Shown here: positions 23,026-31,078 of the stretch, piece by piece
Layout of the letters: each line of letters starts with the position of its first letter
How positions within the stretch are numbered: the first letter of the stretch is position 1
Translations under genes and position numbers: made by a program
Origin: an uncultured SAR86 cluster bacterium
GTDB lineage: Bacteria; Pseudomonadota; Gammaproteobacteria; Magnimaribacterales; Magnimaribacteraceae
Assembly: GCA_902532015.1 (NCBI GenBank)
Contig: CACAGI010000012.1
Coordinates: forward strand, 1 to 41,013
Length of the DNA stretch: 41,013 nt
Direction: 5' to 3'
Notes under the pieces: model-generated
Seen by the model: only the letters and a program-made list of their open reading frames with translations
Databases searched by the model: none
Told to the model about the DNA's origin: nothing

Positions 23026-24927
23026 TTACTCCTTATTAGATTTGCTTTTTGAATTACATGATGGGGGAAGGTTGATTGTTGGGTTCTGATCGAAAAAACC
23101 AACCGGTATTAAATGAAACCCGCAATATTCAACCGGCATTACTGGCCAATCTTCAGGCCTCGGTGTATGAGTCAGTCCAAAAGTGTGCCAAGTTACTAAA
23201 TCGCACTCGCTTATGTCTCTATCTGAAGAAGTAATATCATCTAGCCCGCCTTCTCCAGAATGCATTACAGAAAATTCTCCACCTGCGGCCTGTTCATCTT
23301 TATGAAATGGGGTTGCCCATAGATTATGTTTAGAAAAAGAAGCCCTCTTTCCCGGAGGAGAATCTGGATGAGCAATCAAAGCAGGCGTATTTCCGGGTAG
23401 CAGCTTATAACCAACCGGAAGACCAAAAGAATTAGTTTTATTAGCATTAATTACTTTCCAAACTCGACTTGAAGAAGATGAGACATCTCTTTTAGCTTCA
23501 CTTTCTGTTTTCAAATGTTTAGATACGGCACTGAATTGCATTCCATTAGGGTTTTCATCGCTGACTGGAAGAGCTTCAACATTAGACTCATATAATTGAT
23601 TATTACCGCCTTCCAAATCCCAATCTAGCCTTACGCAAAACAAATGTTGATGAATAGGTGAAACTAGCTCATCTGTAATACGGAAATCTTGATCACTTCT
23701 GTGCGTCTTTTCGTCATAAGCACTGATGCCAACAATACCGGTTAATTTAACTTCGCATTGGATAGTTCCATCAAGATACAGATACCAAAACAATCCATAA
23801 TCATAATTACCTATGGTTGCTATCGAACTGATAACTAACCTTCTTGAGCGCCTAACTTCATTTGCTCCAAGCATATTCATATCATTATGTTTCCATTGAA
23901 TTCCATAATCTTCCTCATGAATACATATAGCGCTTTCAATAGTATTCACAGAACCATCAAACATGAGCATATTTGCATCTAAGTAATGGATCTCACCTAA
24001 ACAATCGCATCCTAAAGTCAAAGAATTAACTAAAGTTCCAAAACCGTATTCTGTGCCATCATGTACAGCCTTCCAACTATGCATTGGATCTGCAGTTCCA
24101 TAAGGAACTACCATATCTGAAAGGGCCACTCTATGAAGAATTGCTCTACCATCTAAAGACAATTGATGAAGTACTGGGCCTTCATCAGGATTAACTGAAA
24201 CTCTAACCTGCCACCCTTCCCAACTAATAAGATTTCCTTCTATATCAAATCCTGGTCCGTCGGGTTGTGTAATGTCTATCTTCTTAGGTTGTTCTCTGAG
24301 TTCTGGTTGCGAGTCTGCATCGTACCTAGCGTGCGCTTTAGGCATTTCAACCACACCATGATCTTCTATATGAGTAACTTGCTGTAGGGTCAAATCTACA
24401 TGGGAAATTACTCCGGTTATTGGTTTGGCATAAGCATTATCTGTCTGATTTTCTCTTAAAAAAGATATGGTCTTAAGTGCTCTGTGTCCTGGCTTAATAC
24501 TCTCATGAATAACACCACCTGCTGGCCAAGGATCTATTTGAACCATGTCCAAATCAGTTATGCCTCTTTTCTTTAGAGCTTCCTGATATCGCTGATCTGC
24601 CTTAGTTAGCTCCGTAGCCATAAACACTTCAGCCAAGCTGTAAGTAACTTGAGCTTTCTCGGAAACTCTATTAAGACTATTAACCTCATTAGATTTCAAA
24701 TCGATAATAGCTACAAAACCACCATCTTCTTTAGAGTCAATTCCTCTAATTTTTAACATCCTAGGGCAGTCATCACCTTGCTTATAGTTCCTAACAAATT
24801 CCTTCTCGGGTTCAACCAAACTAATATTTATGAACAAAGCATTCTCATCAAATCCATCGAATGATCGACATAGGTCAACTGCGATATTTATTTCGTCTGC
24901 ACTTATTAGCTCTAATGGGTGTTTCAT
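23026..24927 (-). CDS. Copper-containing (TPQ) primary amine oxidase, apparently cytoplasmic
   Basis: This enzyme oxidises primary amines to aldehydes, releasing ammonia and hydrogen peroxide. The self-processed cofactor site is T-I-G-N374-Y375-D-Y377 in SIATIGNYDYGLFW, where Y375 becomes topaquinone. D290 in VHDGTEYGFG is the likely catalytic base. Copper ligands are H426 and H428 in SPIHQHLF plus a third His, probably H587 in GLTHTPRPEDWPVMP. Length (633 residues) is that of Arthrobacter-type oxidases without the extra N-terminal domain. No signal peptide is seen at MKHPLELISADE, unlike the periplasmic E. coli TynA. A GGAG site 6 nt before the ATG supports the start. Tyramine, phenylethylamine or another aromatic amine are plausible substrates. 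Confidence 0.95.
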   Translation of the reverse strand: MKHPLELISADEINIAVDLCRSFDGFDENALFINISLVEPEKEFVRNYKQGDDCPRMLKIRGIDSKEDGGFVAIIDLKSNEVNSLNRVSEKAQVTYSLAEVFMATELTKADQRYQEALKKRGITDLDMVQIDPWPAGGVIHESIKPGHRALKTISFLRENQTDNAYAKPITGVISHVDLTLQQVTHIEDHGVVEMPKAHARYDADSQPELREQPKKIDITQPDGPGFDIEGNLISWEGWQVRVSVNPDEGPVLHQLSLDGRAILHRVALSDMVVPYGTADPMHSWKAVHDGTEYGFGTLVNSLTLGCDCLGEIHYLDANMLMFDGSVNTIESAICIHEEDYGIQWKHNDMNMLGANEVRRSRRLVISSIATIGNYDYGLFWYLYLDGTIQCEVKLTGIVGISAYDEKTHRSDQDFRITDELVSPIHQHLFCVRLDWDLEGGNNQLYESNVEALPVSDENPNGMQFSAVSKHLKTESEAKRDVSSSSSRVWKVINANKTNSFGLPVGYKLLPGNTPALIAHPDSPPGKRASFSKHNLWATPFHKDEQAAGGEFSVMHSGEGGLDDITSSDRDISECDLVTWHTFGLTHTPRPEDWPVMPVEYCGFHLIPVGFFDQNPTINLPPSCNSKSKSNKE

Positions 24928-24955
24928 GTAATCTCCAGAAATTGCTTAAATTGAA

Positions 24956-26329
24956 TTATAAATATCCGTCCTCTCTAAGATCTTCAAACGTTTTCTTGAA
25001 AGCATCTATGACTTGATCAATTATCTCAGGCTTGTGTGCAAATGAAATAAAGGCCAGGTGGATACCTGGCACAATCACATTATGACCAAGTAAATGTAGA
25101 TAAAACTCTTTTTCCAAGGAATAGTGGCTATGATCTATATCACGAGAAGACTCTATAGTCTCACTACCAAAAATTAAATGCATCATTGAACCTGCATTCA
25201 TCATCTGAGCTGGAATATTATTAGATCGACAAAATTCGTTGATCTCATTGGCAATTCTATCCCCTTGCTCGTGCAAATAAGGGTAAATAGTCTCTTTATT
25301 TTCCTTGAGATACTCAAGCATGCCAATACCTCCTGCCATAGTTAAAGGATTGCCGCTAAATGTTCCTCCAGCAAAAATAGCTGGTGTTTTGTCAGCCCCA
25401 GAAAAGGAATTCATTACCTTTTTAGATCCGGCAACAACTCCAATCGGAAGTCCTCCACCGGCAGCTTTTCCATAGGTAATTAGGTCTGGTTTGATGTCAT
25501 AGTATTGTTGGCAACCGCCATACTCAATCCTAAAACCAGTAATAACTTCGTCAAACATCAAAAGTACTTCGCATTCTGTACAAACATCCCTTAGGCCCTG
25601 TAAAAACTCCTGATTATCAAGTCGAGGATTTGAGCTTTGTACTGGTTCTATAACAATTAATGCCAGATCATCTTTATGTTTACGAATCAATTCATAAGCA
25701 TTTGTATCTCTATAAGGAAGCATCATCATTAGATCATTGGAAATCTCTTCAGGAATTCCCGCTCCAAGTGTTGCGTTAATTGGGTTTGAGCGGTCACTCT
25801 TTAAATCAGCCCTCATCAGAGCGTAATCATGAACACCATGGTAACAACCATCAAACATTGCTACCTTCCTTTTACCAGTTACTGCTCGAGCTGCACGAAA
25901 TGCAAACATGGTAGCTTCACTACCTGAATTACAAAACATTACCTCATCTACAGCTACAGAAGATTCTTTAATTAGTTCAGCAAGTCGTGCTTGATGACCA
26001 TTTGGAATACCATAATGCCACCCCTTTTCTATTTGCGGGCCAATCATGGCTTCAACAGGCTCAGGTTTATTGCCCAATACATTTGGACCGAAGCCTCCCG
26101 TAAGATCAATATAACGATTTCCATCTAAGTCTGTCAGGTAAGGTCCTTCAGCTGAGTCAATGTAAATTGGATGTGGAAGATCAACAGTTTGAACTACTTC
26201 CTGAGCTAATGCAGCCTGACCACGAAGAGACACTTCTTCACATTGAGAAGTTCTTTCAATCAGCTTGGTTCTTACAGCTTGTGATTTTTTTCCTATTTCT
26301 TGTTCTTTTTTTTCAGTTTTAAGATTCAT
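24956..26329 (-). CDS. Glutamate-1-semialdehyde aminomutase-like class III aminotransferase
   Basis: This 457-residue fold-type I PLP enzyme has about 45 extra hydrophilic residues before the domain. Key blocks are NSGSEATMFAFRAAR (134-148), CYHGVHDY, LMFDEVITGFR with D260 and E261, and the PLP lysine K288 in TYGKAAGGGLPIGVVAG. The GGGLPIG stretch is characteristic of the HemL-like group. True HemL is usually ~426 residues and belongs to heme synthesis, but this gene's amine-oxidase and kinase neighbours make a catabolic transaminase or aminomutase more likely. An AGGAAAAG ribosome site precedes the ATG. The specific substrate is unknown. Confidence 0.9.
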   Translation of the reverse strand: MNLKTEKKEQEIGKKSQAVRTKLIERTSQCEEVSLRGQAALAQEVVQTVDLPHPIYIDSAEGPYLTDLDGNRYIDLTGGFGPNVLGNKPEPVEAMIGPQIEKGWHYGIPNGHQARLAELIKESSVAVDEVMFCNSGSEATMFAFRAARAVTGKRKVAMFDGCYHGVHDYALMRADLKSDRSNPINATLGAGIPEEISNDLMMMLPYRDTNAYELIRKHKDDLALIVIEPVQSSNPRLDNQEFLQGLRDVCTECEVLLMFDEVITGFRIEYGGCQQYYDIKPDLITYGKAAGGGLPIGVVAGSKKVMNSFSGADKTPAIFAGGTFSGNPLTMAGGIGMLEYLKENKETIYPYLHEQGDRIANEINEFCRSNNIPAQMMNAGSMMHLIFGSETIESSRDIDHSHYSLEKEFYLHLLGHNVIVPGIHLAFISFAHKPEIIDQVIDAFKKTFEDLREDGYL

Positions 26330-26377
26330 TTTCTTTTCCTATCTCTCTAGGATAGAAACCTTAAAACCACTAAAGAC

Positions 26378-26578
26378 TTAGGTCAATATAAAACTAACAA
26401 TGAATGTGTATATCAAAACTAAAATGATCCAGGCAACCCAAAAAACTCTAGCTAATTTTCTTAAAAAACTAAAATCTTCCCATTGCTGATCATCTTCATT
26501 CTTTGGTTTAGAGAAAAAATCATAAATAATGGCAATCCAAAAAAGAATAAATAGAGAATATAAGATAACTGAATACAT
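26378..26578 (-). CDS. Small two-helix membrane protein
   Basis: This 66-residue protein has two hydrophobic segments (about 3-21 and 46-65) joined by a charged loop (SKPKNEDDQQWEDFSFLRKLAR). No family is recognised. It lies 4 nt upstream-side of the APH-kinase gene stop and 48 nt before the GSAM-like gene, on the same strand, so it belongs to the run. A loop of acidic then basic residues between the helices suggests a hairpin in the inner membrane. It could be a small subunit or regulator of a transporter, or an unrelated protein. Coding is supported by tight packing, not by homology. Confidence 0.7.
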   Translation of the reverse strand: MYSVILYSLFILFWIAIIYDFFSKPKNEDDQQWEDFSFLRKLARVFWVAWIILVLIYTFIVSFILT

Positions 26579-26582
26579 ATAA

Positions 26583-27581
26583 TTAATTAAGTAATTTTAA
26601 ATCTTTGGCTTGATGTATAGAAGCTTTAATTAAAATAGGAATGAAAGCTTCATAACCGGCTTCCGGTCTATCTTCAATCCAACGAATAATCATCATGGTG
26701 CGCATTAATAAAAACATTGGAATGGTGTTAATTATATCTTGCGAGTTTGGGCACTCTTCCAAGTATCCTGTTATCAGCGCCTCGTAAGCTATATCAAAAT
26801 GGCAGCCCGTAGCTGTGAAATCCAGTCTATCCCAAACAGCAACCGCTAAATCAAACCCATACCAACCAAAGCCAGCGTCATCAAAATCAATAACAGAAAG
26901 TTTATCCTTTTGAATCAATACATTTTGCGAATGCATATCAGCATGAATCATGCCAAAAGAGCTTATATCCTTTGAAAGTTTAGATAAGCTATTTTCTATA
27001 TTCTTTCTTATCAAAGATAACTTTTCTCGTTCTTCATCAGAGGCATTCTTTGCTTCCCAAAACCTTCCCCAAAAGGGTTCACTGCCTACAAATCCATCGA
27101 CATCAAAAGAATGTCTTTTAAAATCTTTGGGTACCTCCCAATTCACAGTTGCTTGGTGAAACTTTGCAATAACCTTGCCTAAAGAGTTATACAAGTCGCT
27201 AACTTCCTTTTCTTTAAGTTCTACAATGAGGTCATTTAATATTACGCCTTCCATCCACTTGACTAATCCTACGTACCTAAATTCATCTGAGTCATTGAAG
27301 AAAACGGTTGCGTAAGCTTCTCCATTAGCAGTTGGTACTGCTTCTGGGACAGATAAGCCTGCTTTTGATAAACACGAAGTCCAGTTATGCTCTGAATTTA
27401 ATTCGTCTAGATCATGATATCCCTTTCTATGAACTCTTAAAGCGTATTCATTCCCATCTTTATCCTCCACTTTGAATACTGTGTTTTCGCTTTGAAGATG
27501 AAGATTGATGCTTTGAACGTCTAAGTCCCATTCTTTTAATGACTTTTGTGCTAGTTCAGTAAGAGCATTTTCATCGATCAT
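26583..27581 (-). CDS. APH-family small-molecule kinase (choline/homoserine/hydroxylysine kinase-like)
   Basis: The 332-residue protein has the aminoglycoside-phosphotransferase fold used by kinases of choline, homoserine and hydroxylysine. Brenner's motif is visible as MIHADMHSQNVLI, with catalytic D215 and N220. The metal-binding VIDFDDAG motif (D232, D234) follows, then WYGFDLAVAVWD. The ATP-binding Lys position falls in YALRVHRKG. It is followed 4 nt later by a phospho-lyase-type class III enzyme transcribed in the same direction upstream. In animals hydroxylysine kinase (AGPHD1) and 5-phosphohydroxylysine phospho-lyase (AGXT2L2) form such a pair, so an amino-alcohol substrate is a reasonable inference. 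Antibiotic resistance is not implied. Confidence 0.88.
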   Translation of the reverse strand: MIDENALTELAQKSLKEWDLDVQSINLHLQSENTVFKVEDKDGNEYALRVHRKGYHDLDELNSEHNWTSCLSKAGLSVPEAVPTANGEAYATVFFNDSDEFRYVGLVKWMEGVILNDLIVELKEKEVSDLYNSLGKVIAKFHQATVNWEVPKDFKRHSFDVDGFVGSEPFWGRFWEAKNASDEEREKLSLIRKNIENSLSKLSKDISSFGMIHADMHSQNVLIQKDKLSVIDFDDAGFGWYGFDLAVAVWDRLDFTATGCHFDIAYEALITGYLEECPNSQDIINTIPMFLLMRTMMIIRWIEDRPEAGYEAFIPILIKASIHQAKDLKLLN

Positions 27582-27585
27582 AATT

Positions 27586-28854
27586 TTAGGTATGAAATTC
27601 GTCTAAAGTTTCCTCGAGAATTTCACAAAGTGAGTCGGCATGTTCTTTTTGAAACACCAAAGGAGGTCTAATTTTCAAAACATTTCTAAATTGCCCTGCG
27701 TTCGAAATCAAAAACCCTTTCTGTTTCATCTTTTCCACAAATTTAATTGCTAACTCTTTATTAGGTTCACTGCTCCCGTCACCTTGAATGCATTCAATAG
27801 CTATAAACAGACCCAGTCCCCTGACGTCTCCGACCATGTGATATTTATCAGCAAAGCCTTGTACTTTATCTTTTAAATAATTGCCAACGGAATGAACGTT
27901 TCCAAGTAAATCTTCTCCCTCAATCACATCAAGAACAGCATTTCCCACCGCTGCCTGTAATGGTGTAGACGCCGTGGTATTGAAGTAATAACTCTTTTCA
28001 TGAAAAATCTTGGCTATTTCAGGACTTGTCCCTACTCCGCTGAGTGGATAACCTGACCCCATTGGCTTTCCCATTGCTACTATATCGGGAACACACTCAT
28101 TAACTTCGTAACCCCACCAGCTGCCTGTTCTACAAAATCCTGCCTGAACTTCATCAAGGATAATCACTCCTCCAGCATCTCTAATCAATTTTGCAGCTTT
28201 AGATAAAAATCCTTCTGGTATGTCTGGAAGACCTTCATTAGCAAATATAGAGCAAAACAACATACCTGCTAATGGGATATTGGCCTCTTGGAATTCACTA
28301 ATAGCTCTTTTAATTTCTTCAAGATATAAATTGCAAAGCTCACTCTCTGATAAACCTTCTTTTATAGGTCTAAACTTCTCTGGAAAAGGAACGCGTATGA
28401 AGTCAGGTTCGAAGGGTCCTATTGTCATTCGAATTGTTTCATGACTATTCCCGTGGTAAGTAGCATTACTACAGATAATGCCTTGCCCCTCAGTCGCAAG
28501 TCTTGCCATCTTAATGGCTACTTCTATGGCTTCAGTTCCACTGCATCCCATTTGTAACACCGAGAGCGGATCAGCATGCAAAGACATTAGTCTTTCTGAA
28601 TAATCAATAACCACTTTACTCAGATAACGACTATGGGTATTTAATTGGCTAGCTTGGTTGCTTAAAGCTTCGATTACTTGAGGATGGCAATGGCCAACGC
28701 AAGGAACGTTGTTATAACAATCCATATATTTATTATTGGAATCGTCATACAACCAGATTCCTTCTCCTTTTACCAGGTGGACAGGGTCTTTATAAAATAG
28801 AGGAGACGAACCCATTGAGAGCGTTCGTCGCTCCAATAATTCCTTATCAGTCAT
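27586..28854 (-). CDS. Class III PLP enzyme of the AGXT2L (amino-alcohol phosphate phospho-lyase) type
   Basis: The 422-residue PLP enzyme is close in wording to AGXT2L1/2, the ethanolamine-phosphate and 5-phosphohydroxylysine phospho-lyases: NVPCVGHCHPQVIEAL, LNTHSRYLSK (71-80), and AMGKPMGSGYPLSGV with PLP lysine K263 recall VGHCHP, LNTNSR and MGKPMGNGHP of those enzymes. D234 and E235 in ILDEVQAGFCRTG complete the site. Such enzymes cleave a phosphorylated amino alcohol to an aldehyde, ammonia and phosphate, rather than transaminating. It is 4 nt from the APH-family kinase and directly follows alkaline phosphatase. A normal aminotransferase remains possible. The comparison is from memory, not an alignment. 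Confidence 0.87.
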   Translation of the reverse strand: MTDKELLERRTLSMGSSPLFYKDPVHLVKGEGIWLYDDSNNKYMDCYNNVPCVGHCHPQVIEALSNQASQLNTHSRYLSKVVIDYSERLMSLHADPLSVLQMGCSGTEAIEVAIKMARLATEGQGIICSNATYHGNSHETIRMTIGPFEPDFIRVPFPEKFRPIKEGLSESELCNLYLEEIKRAISEFQEANIPLAGMLFCSIFANEGLPDIPEGFLSKAAKLIRDAGGVIILDEVQAGFCRTGSWWGYEVNECVPDIVAMGKPMGSGYPLSGVGTSPEIAKIFHEKSYYFNTTASTPLQAAVGNAVLDVIEGEDLLGNVHSVGNYLKDKVQGFADKYHMVGDVRGLGLFIAIECIQGDGSSEPNKELAIKFVEKMKQKGFLISNAGQFRNVLKIRPPLVFQKEHADSLCEILEETLDEFHT

Positions 28855-28871
28855 ATGAGTTTTTTTTGTAA

Positions 28872-30200
28872 CTAATCTCCTATACAGGAGCCAGTCTCAT
28901 AACTTAAATCCAAAGCAGCTACCATCGCCCTATAAACATCCGTGTTATCCATAGTTCCTGTAAAGTTTTCTGAACCAGGCCCATATGCATAGACAGGAAC
29001 TGGGACACCGGTATGAGATCCATATCCTATGCCAGTATTGTATGAAAATTTAACTTCAGGAGCTGTGTATGCAGTAGGTTTTAACGGTTCTATTAGCAAC
29101 CCGCCTGTTTCATGATCGGCAGTAACGATAACCAAAGTTTCATTGTTTTGTTCAGCATAACTTTTCGCCAGTACCACTGCTTCTTCAAAGTCTTCCATTT
29201 CCCTTACAAGATAGTCAATACTGTTGGCATGTCCCGCCCAATCCACTTGAGAACCTTCTACCATAATAAAGGATCCTCTACACCCGTTTTGCATTAAAGA
29301 CTCTGATCTTTTGATAGCAAAATCTAACATATCCTTAGTTGCTGGTTCAGATGAATGGTTATCTGGTTTCTCTATATCTCTTAAATGTTCATCTGCAAAT
29401 AGACCAATTACTTTTTTTGTTGTATTTAAATCAACATCAACTAACTCATCTTTATGGGTAAGTAAAATGTGCGAGGTTTCAACTTGTTCGTATAGATTTA
29501 AACCATCATCTCTTTTTCCACCCATCTCTTCCGGTAAAAAGAAATGCCTACCTCCTCCCAAAATTGTAATAACATTTGAATCCATCATCTGTTTACTTAT
29601 TTCATCTGTTTTCCATCTTAGATCTACATGTGCAGCAAAAGCTGCAGGAGTGGCGTGAGTTATTTCGGAAGTTGATATTAATGAACTGACGTAACCATAC
29701 TGATCAATTTTCTCAGTAAGGTTTTCTAGATAATTCAAGTCTTTATCCAAACCAAGAGCTCCGTTATTGGTCTTATATCCAGTGCTGTAAGCTGTAGCAG
29801 AAGAGGCGGAGTCAGTCACTATGGCATCTACTGAATGCGTGAGAACAATTCCAGAAATAGGAAATTTATCAACCGCTAACCTTTCATTAGGTCCTCCTTT
29901 AATCAACCTATATGAAGAAACCTGACTGATACTCATTCCATCGGCAATTAACAAAATAATATTCTTGGCCTTCTTGTTAACAGAAACAAGTTGCTTTGGT
30001 TCAAGCGTTTTACCTTCAGGTAGATTTTTAATAAAGGCATCTTTGTCAGCAATAGAACCTTCAGGTATTGGAATATTAGCCAGTAAAGCTGCCATACCTA
30101 AAGATTCTAATATTTTGTAACCTGTGTAAGCACCAAGACTAAAGACTAGAGCTATAACAAAAATATTTTTCTTAAGATAACTGAAGATTTGACGCATCAT
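28872..30200 (-). CDS. Alkaline phosphatase (PhoA family), exported
   Basis: This 442-residue PhoA-type phosphatase has a membrane/signal helix at the start (KNIFVIALVFSLGAYTGY). The phosphate-binding core reads NIILLIADGMS (D87), VTDSASSATAYSTG with the nucleophilic serine S131, VDWAGHANS, and VTADHETGG. These are metal ligands of the two-zinc/one-magnesium site. It would release phosphate from phosphomonoesters in the periplasm. It is the second gene of the run, 17 nt before the phospho-lyase gene, and follows an SGNH gene. No Pho box is evident upstream. The co-location suggests a supply of free alcohols or amino alcohols from phosphate esters, but that is inference. Confidence 0.95.
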   Translation of the reverse strand: MMRQIFSYLKKNIFVIALVFSLGAYTGYKILESLGMAALLANIPIPEGSIADKDAFIKNLPEGKTLEPKQLVSVNKKAKNIILLIADGMSISQVSSYRLIKGGPNERLAVDKFPISGIVLTHSVDAIVTDSASSATAYSTGYKTNNGALGLDKDLNYLENLTEKIDQYGYVSSLISTSEITHATPAAFAAHVDLRWKTDEISKQMMDSNVITILGGGRHFFLPEEMGGKRDDGLNLYEQVETSHILLTHKDELVDVDLNTTKKVIGLFADEHLRDIEKPDNHSSEPATKDMLDFAIKRSESLMQNGCRGSFIMVEGSQVDWAGHANSIDYLVREMEDFEEAVVLAKSYAEQNNETLVIVTADHETGGLLIEPLKPTAYTAPEVKFSYNTGIGYGSHTGVPVPVYAYGPGSENFTGTMDNTDVYRAMVAALDLSYETGSCIGD

Positions 30201-30213
30201 AATAATTCTCTAT

Positions 30214-31026
30214 TTATTTGTTCTTATAATAACTTAAAGTTTCCCAAGCAGTCTTCTGTAATCTATTCTGTATATTACGACCTAAACCATAATCATAAGA
30301 GTTTCCAACTGGTGAAACCTTGTAAATAGATGCATAAATCACTGCAGCCATCAAATAAGTTCCAGCCTTGCTGGGGTGTCTTTTATCAGGGGTATATAAT
30401 TCTATATCCGGGTTAGCTTTTTGGGATCTTTGAAAAGCCAAGCCAACTGGAAAAACCATTATTCCATTTCTATTACCAGCAGTTATATAAGCAGAGGCAA
30501 GACTCTTGGTCATTTCGGGTTTATCTTTATAGGCCCAAGTCATCATTAGAGATGGTTCAACTCCATATCTTTTTAATGTATCGCTGTGTTCGTCAACATA
30601 GAAATTAAATAAATCTTTTCTATCCGGATGAATGGGGCACTGACTACAATCCATCAAAATAGCTAGCTGATAGTTTTCGGGATCATATCTTTTGTATTTA
30701 TTCTTTGAAGTTATAGAGAAAGAGCCAATCTTTTCATTGGTTACGTAAGATTCCACATTATGCCATTCTAGTGAAGAGCTATTGATTGTTATGTTCCTAA
30801 ATCTATGACCTTTTCCTAAATCTTTATTAGCTTTTACCATGCCCAATGTAGGTTTATGTATTCCATTGTTGTAATAGAAAAAACTATTACCTATAAAAAC
30901 AACAGATTTAGGGTTCTCGACTTTGGTCTCAATGATATCTGGTATTTCTGAAGCTTGAATATTTAATACAAATGCCAAAAAAAACGTATAGAAAAATATC
31001 TTTGATTGCTTTAAGTTTAATTTCAT
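30214..31026 (-). CDS. Secreted SGNH-like hydrolase-fold protein
   Basis: The 270-residue protein has a cleavable signal peptide (KIFFYTFFLAFVLNIQAS, cut near A25). VVFIGNSFFYYNNG (42-55) resembles the SGNH/GDSL block I with candidate nucleophile S48. The terminal block PDKRHPSKAGTYLMAA gives D214 and H217 in the D-x-x-H spacing of the catalytic dyad. An MDCSQC segment (C127, C130) may form a disulfide in the periplasm. The middle is not similar to familiar esterases, so a carbohydrate or peptidoglycan O-deacetylase is only one option. It is the first gene of the 13-gene run and diverges from a crotonase over 52 bp. Function unknown. Confidence 0.75.
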   Translation of the reverse strand: MKLNLKQSKIFFYTFFLAFVLNIQASEIPDIIETKVENPKSVVFIGNSFFYYNNGIHKPTLGMVKANKDLGKGHRFRNITINSSSLEWHNVESYVTNEKIGSFSITSKNKYKRYDPENYQLAILMDCSQCPIHPDRKDLFNFYVDEHSDTLKRYGVEPSLMMTWAYKDKPEMTKSLASAYITAGNRNGIMVFPVGLAFQRSQKANPDIELYTPDKRHPSKAGTYLMAAVIYASIYKVSPVGNSYDYGLGRNIQNRLQKTAWETLSYYKNK

Positions 31027-31078
31027 CTTTTTGATAATTTAGCTATAGAATAACAAAGATACTTAATGGGGGAAAATT

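Noticed and set aside
26330-26377. A 5-bp stem-loop (CTATC/GATAG) before the GSAM-like gene as a terminator
   Set aside because: The stem is too short and is not followed by a T run on the minus strand.
26583-27581. APH-fold gene as an antibiotic-resistance determinant
   Set aside because: The motifs only define the kinase fold, and the phospho-lyase neighbour points to metabolism.
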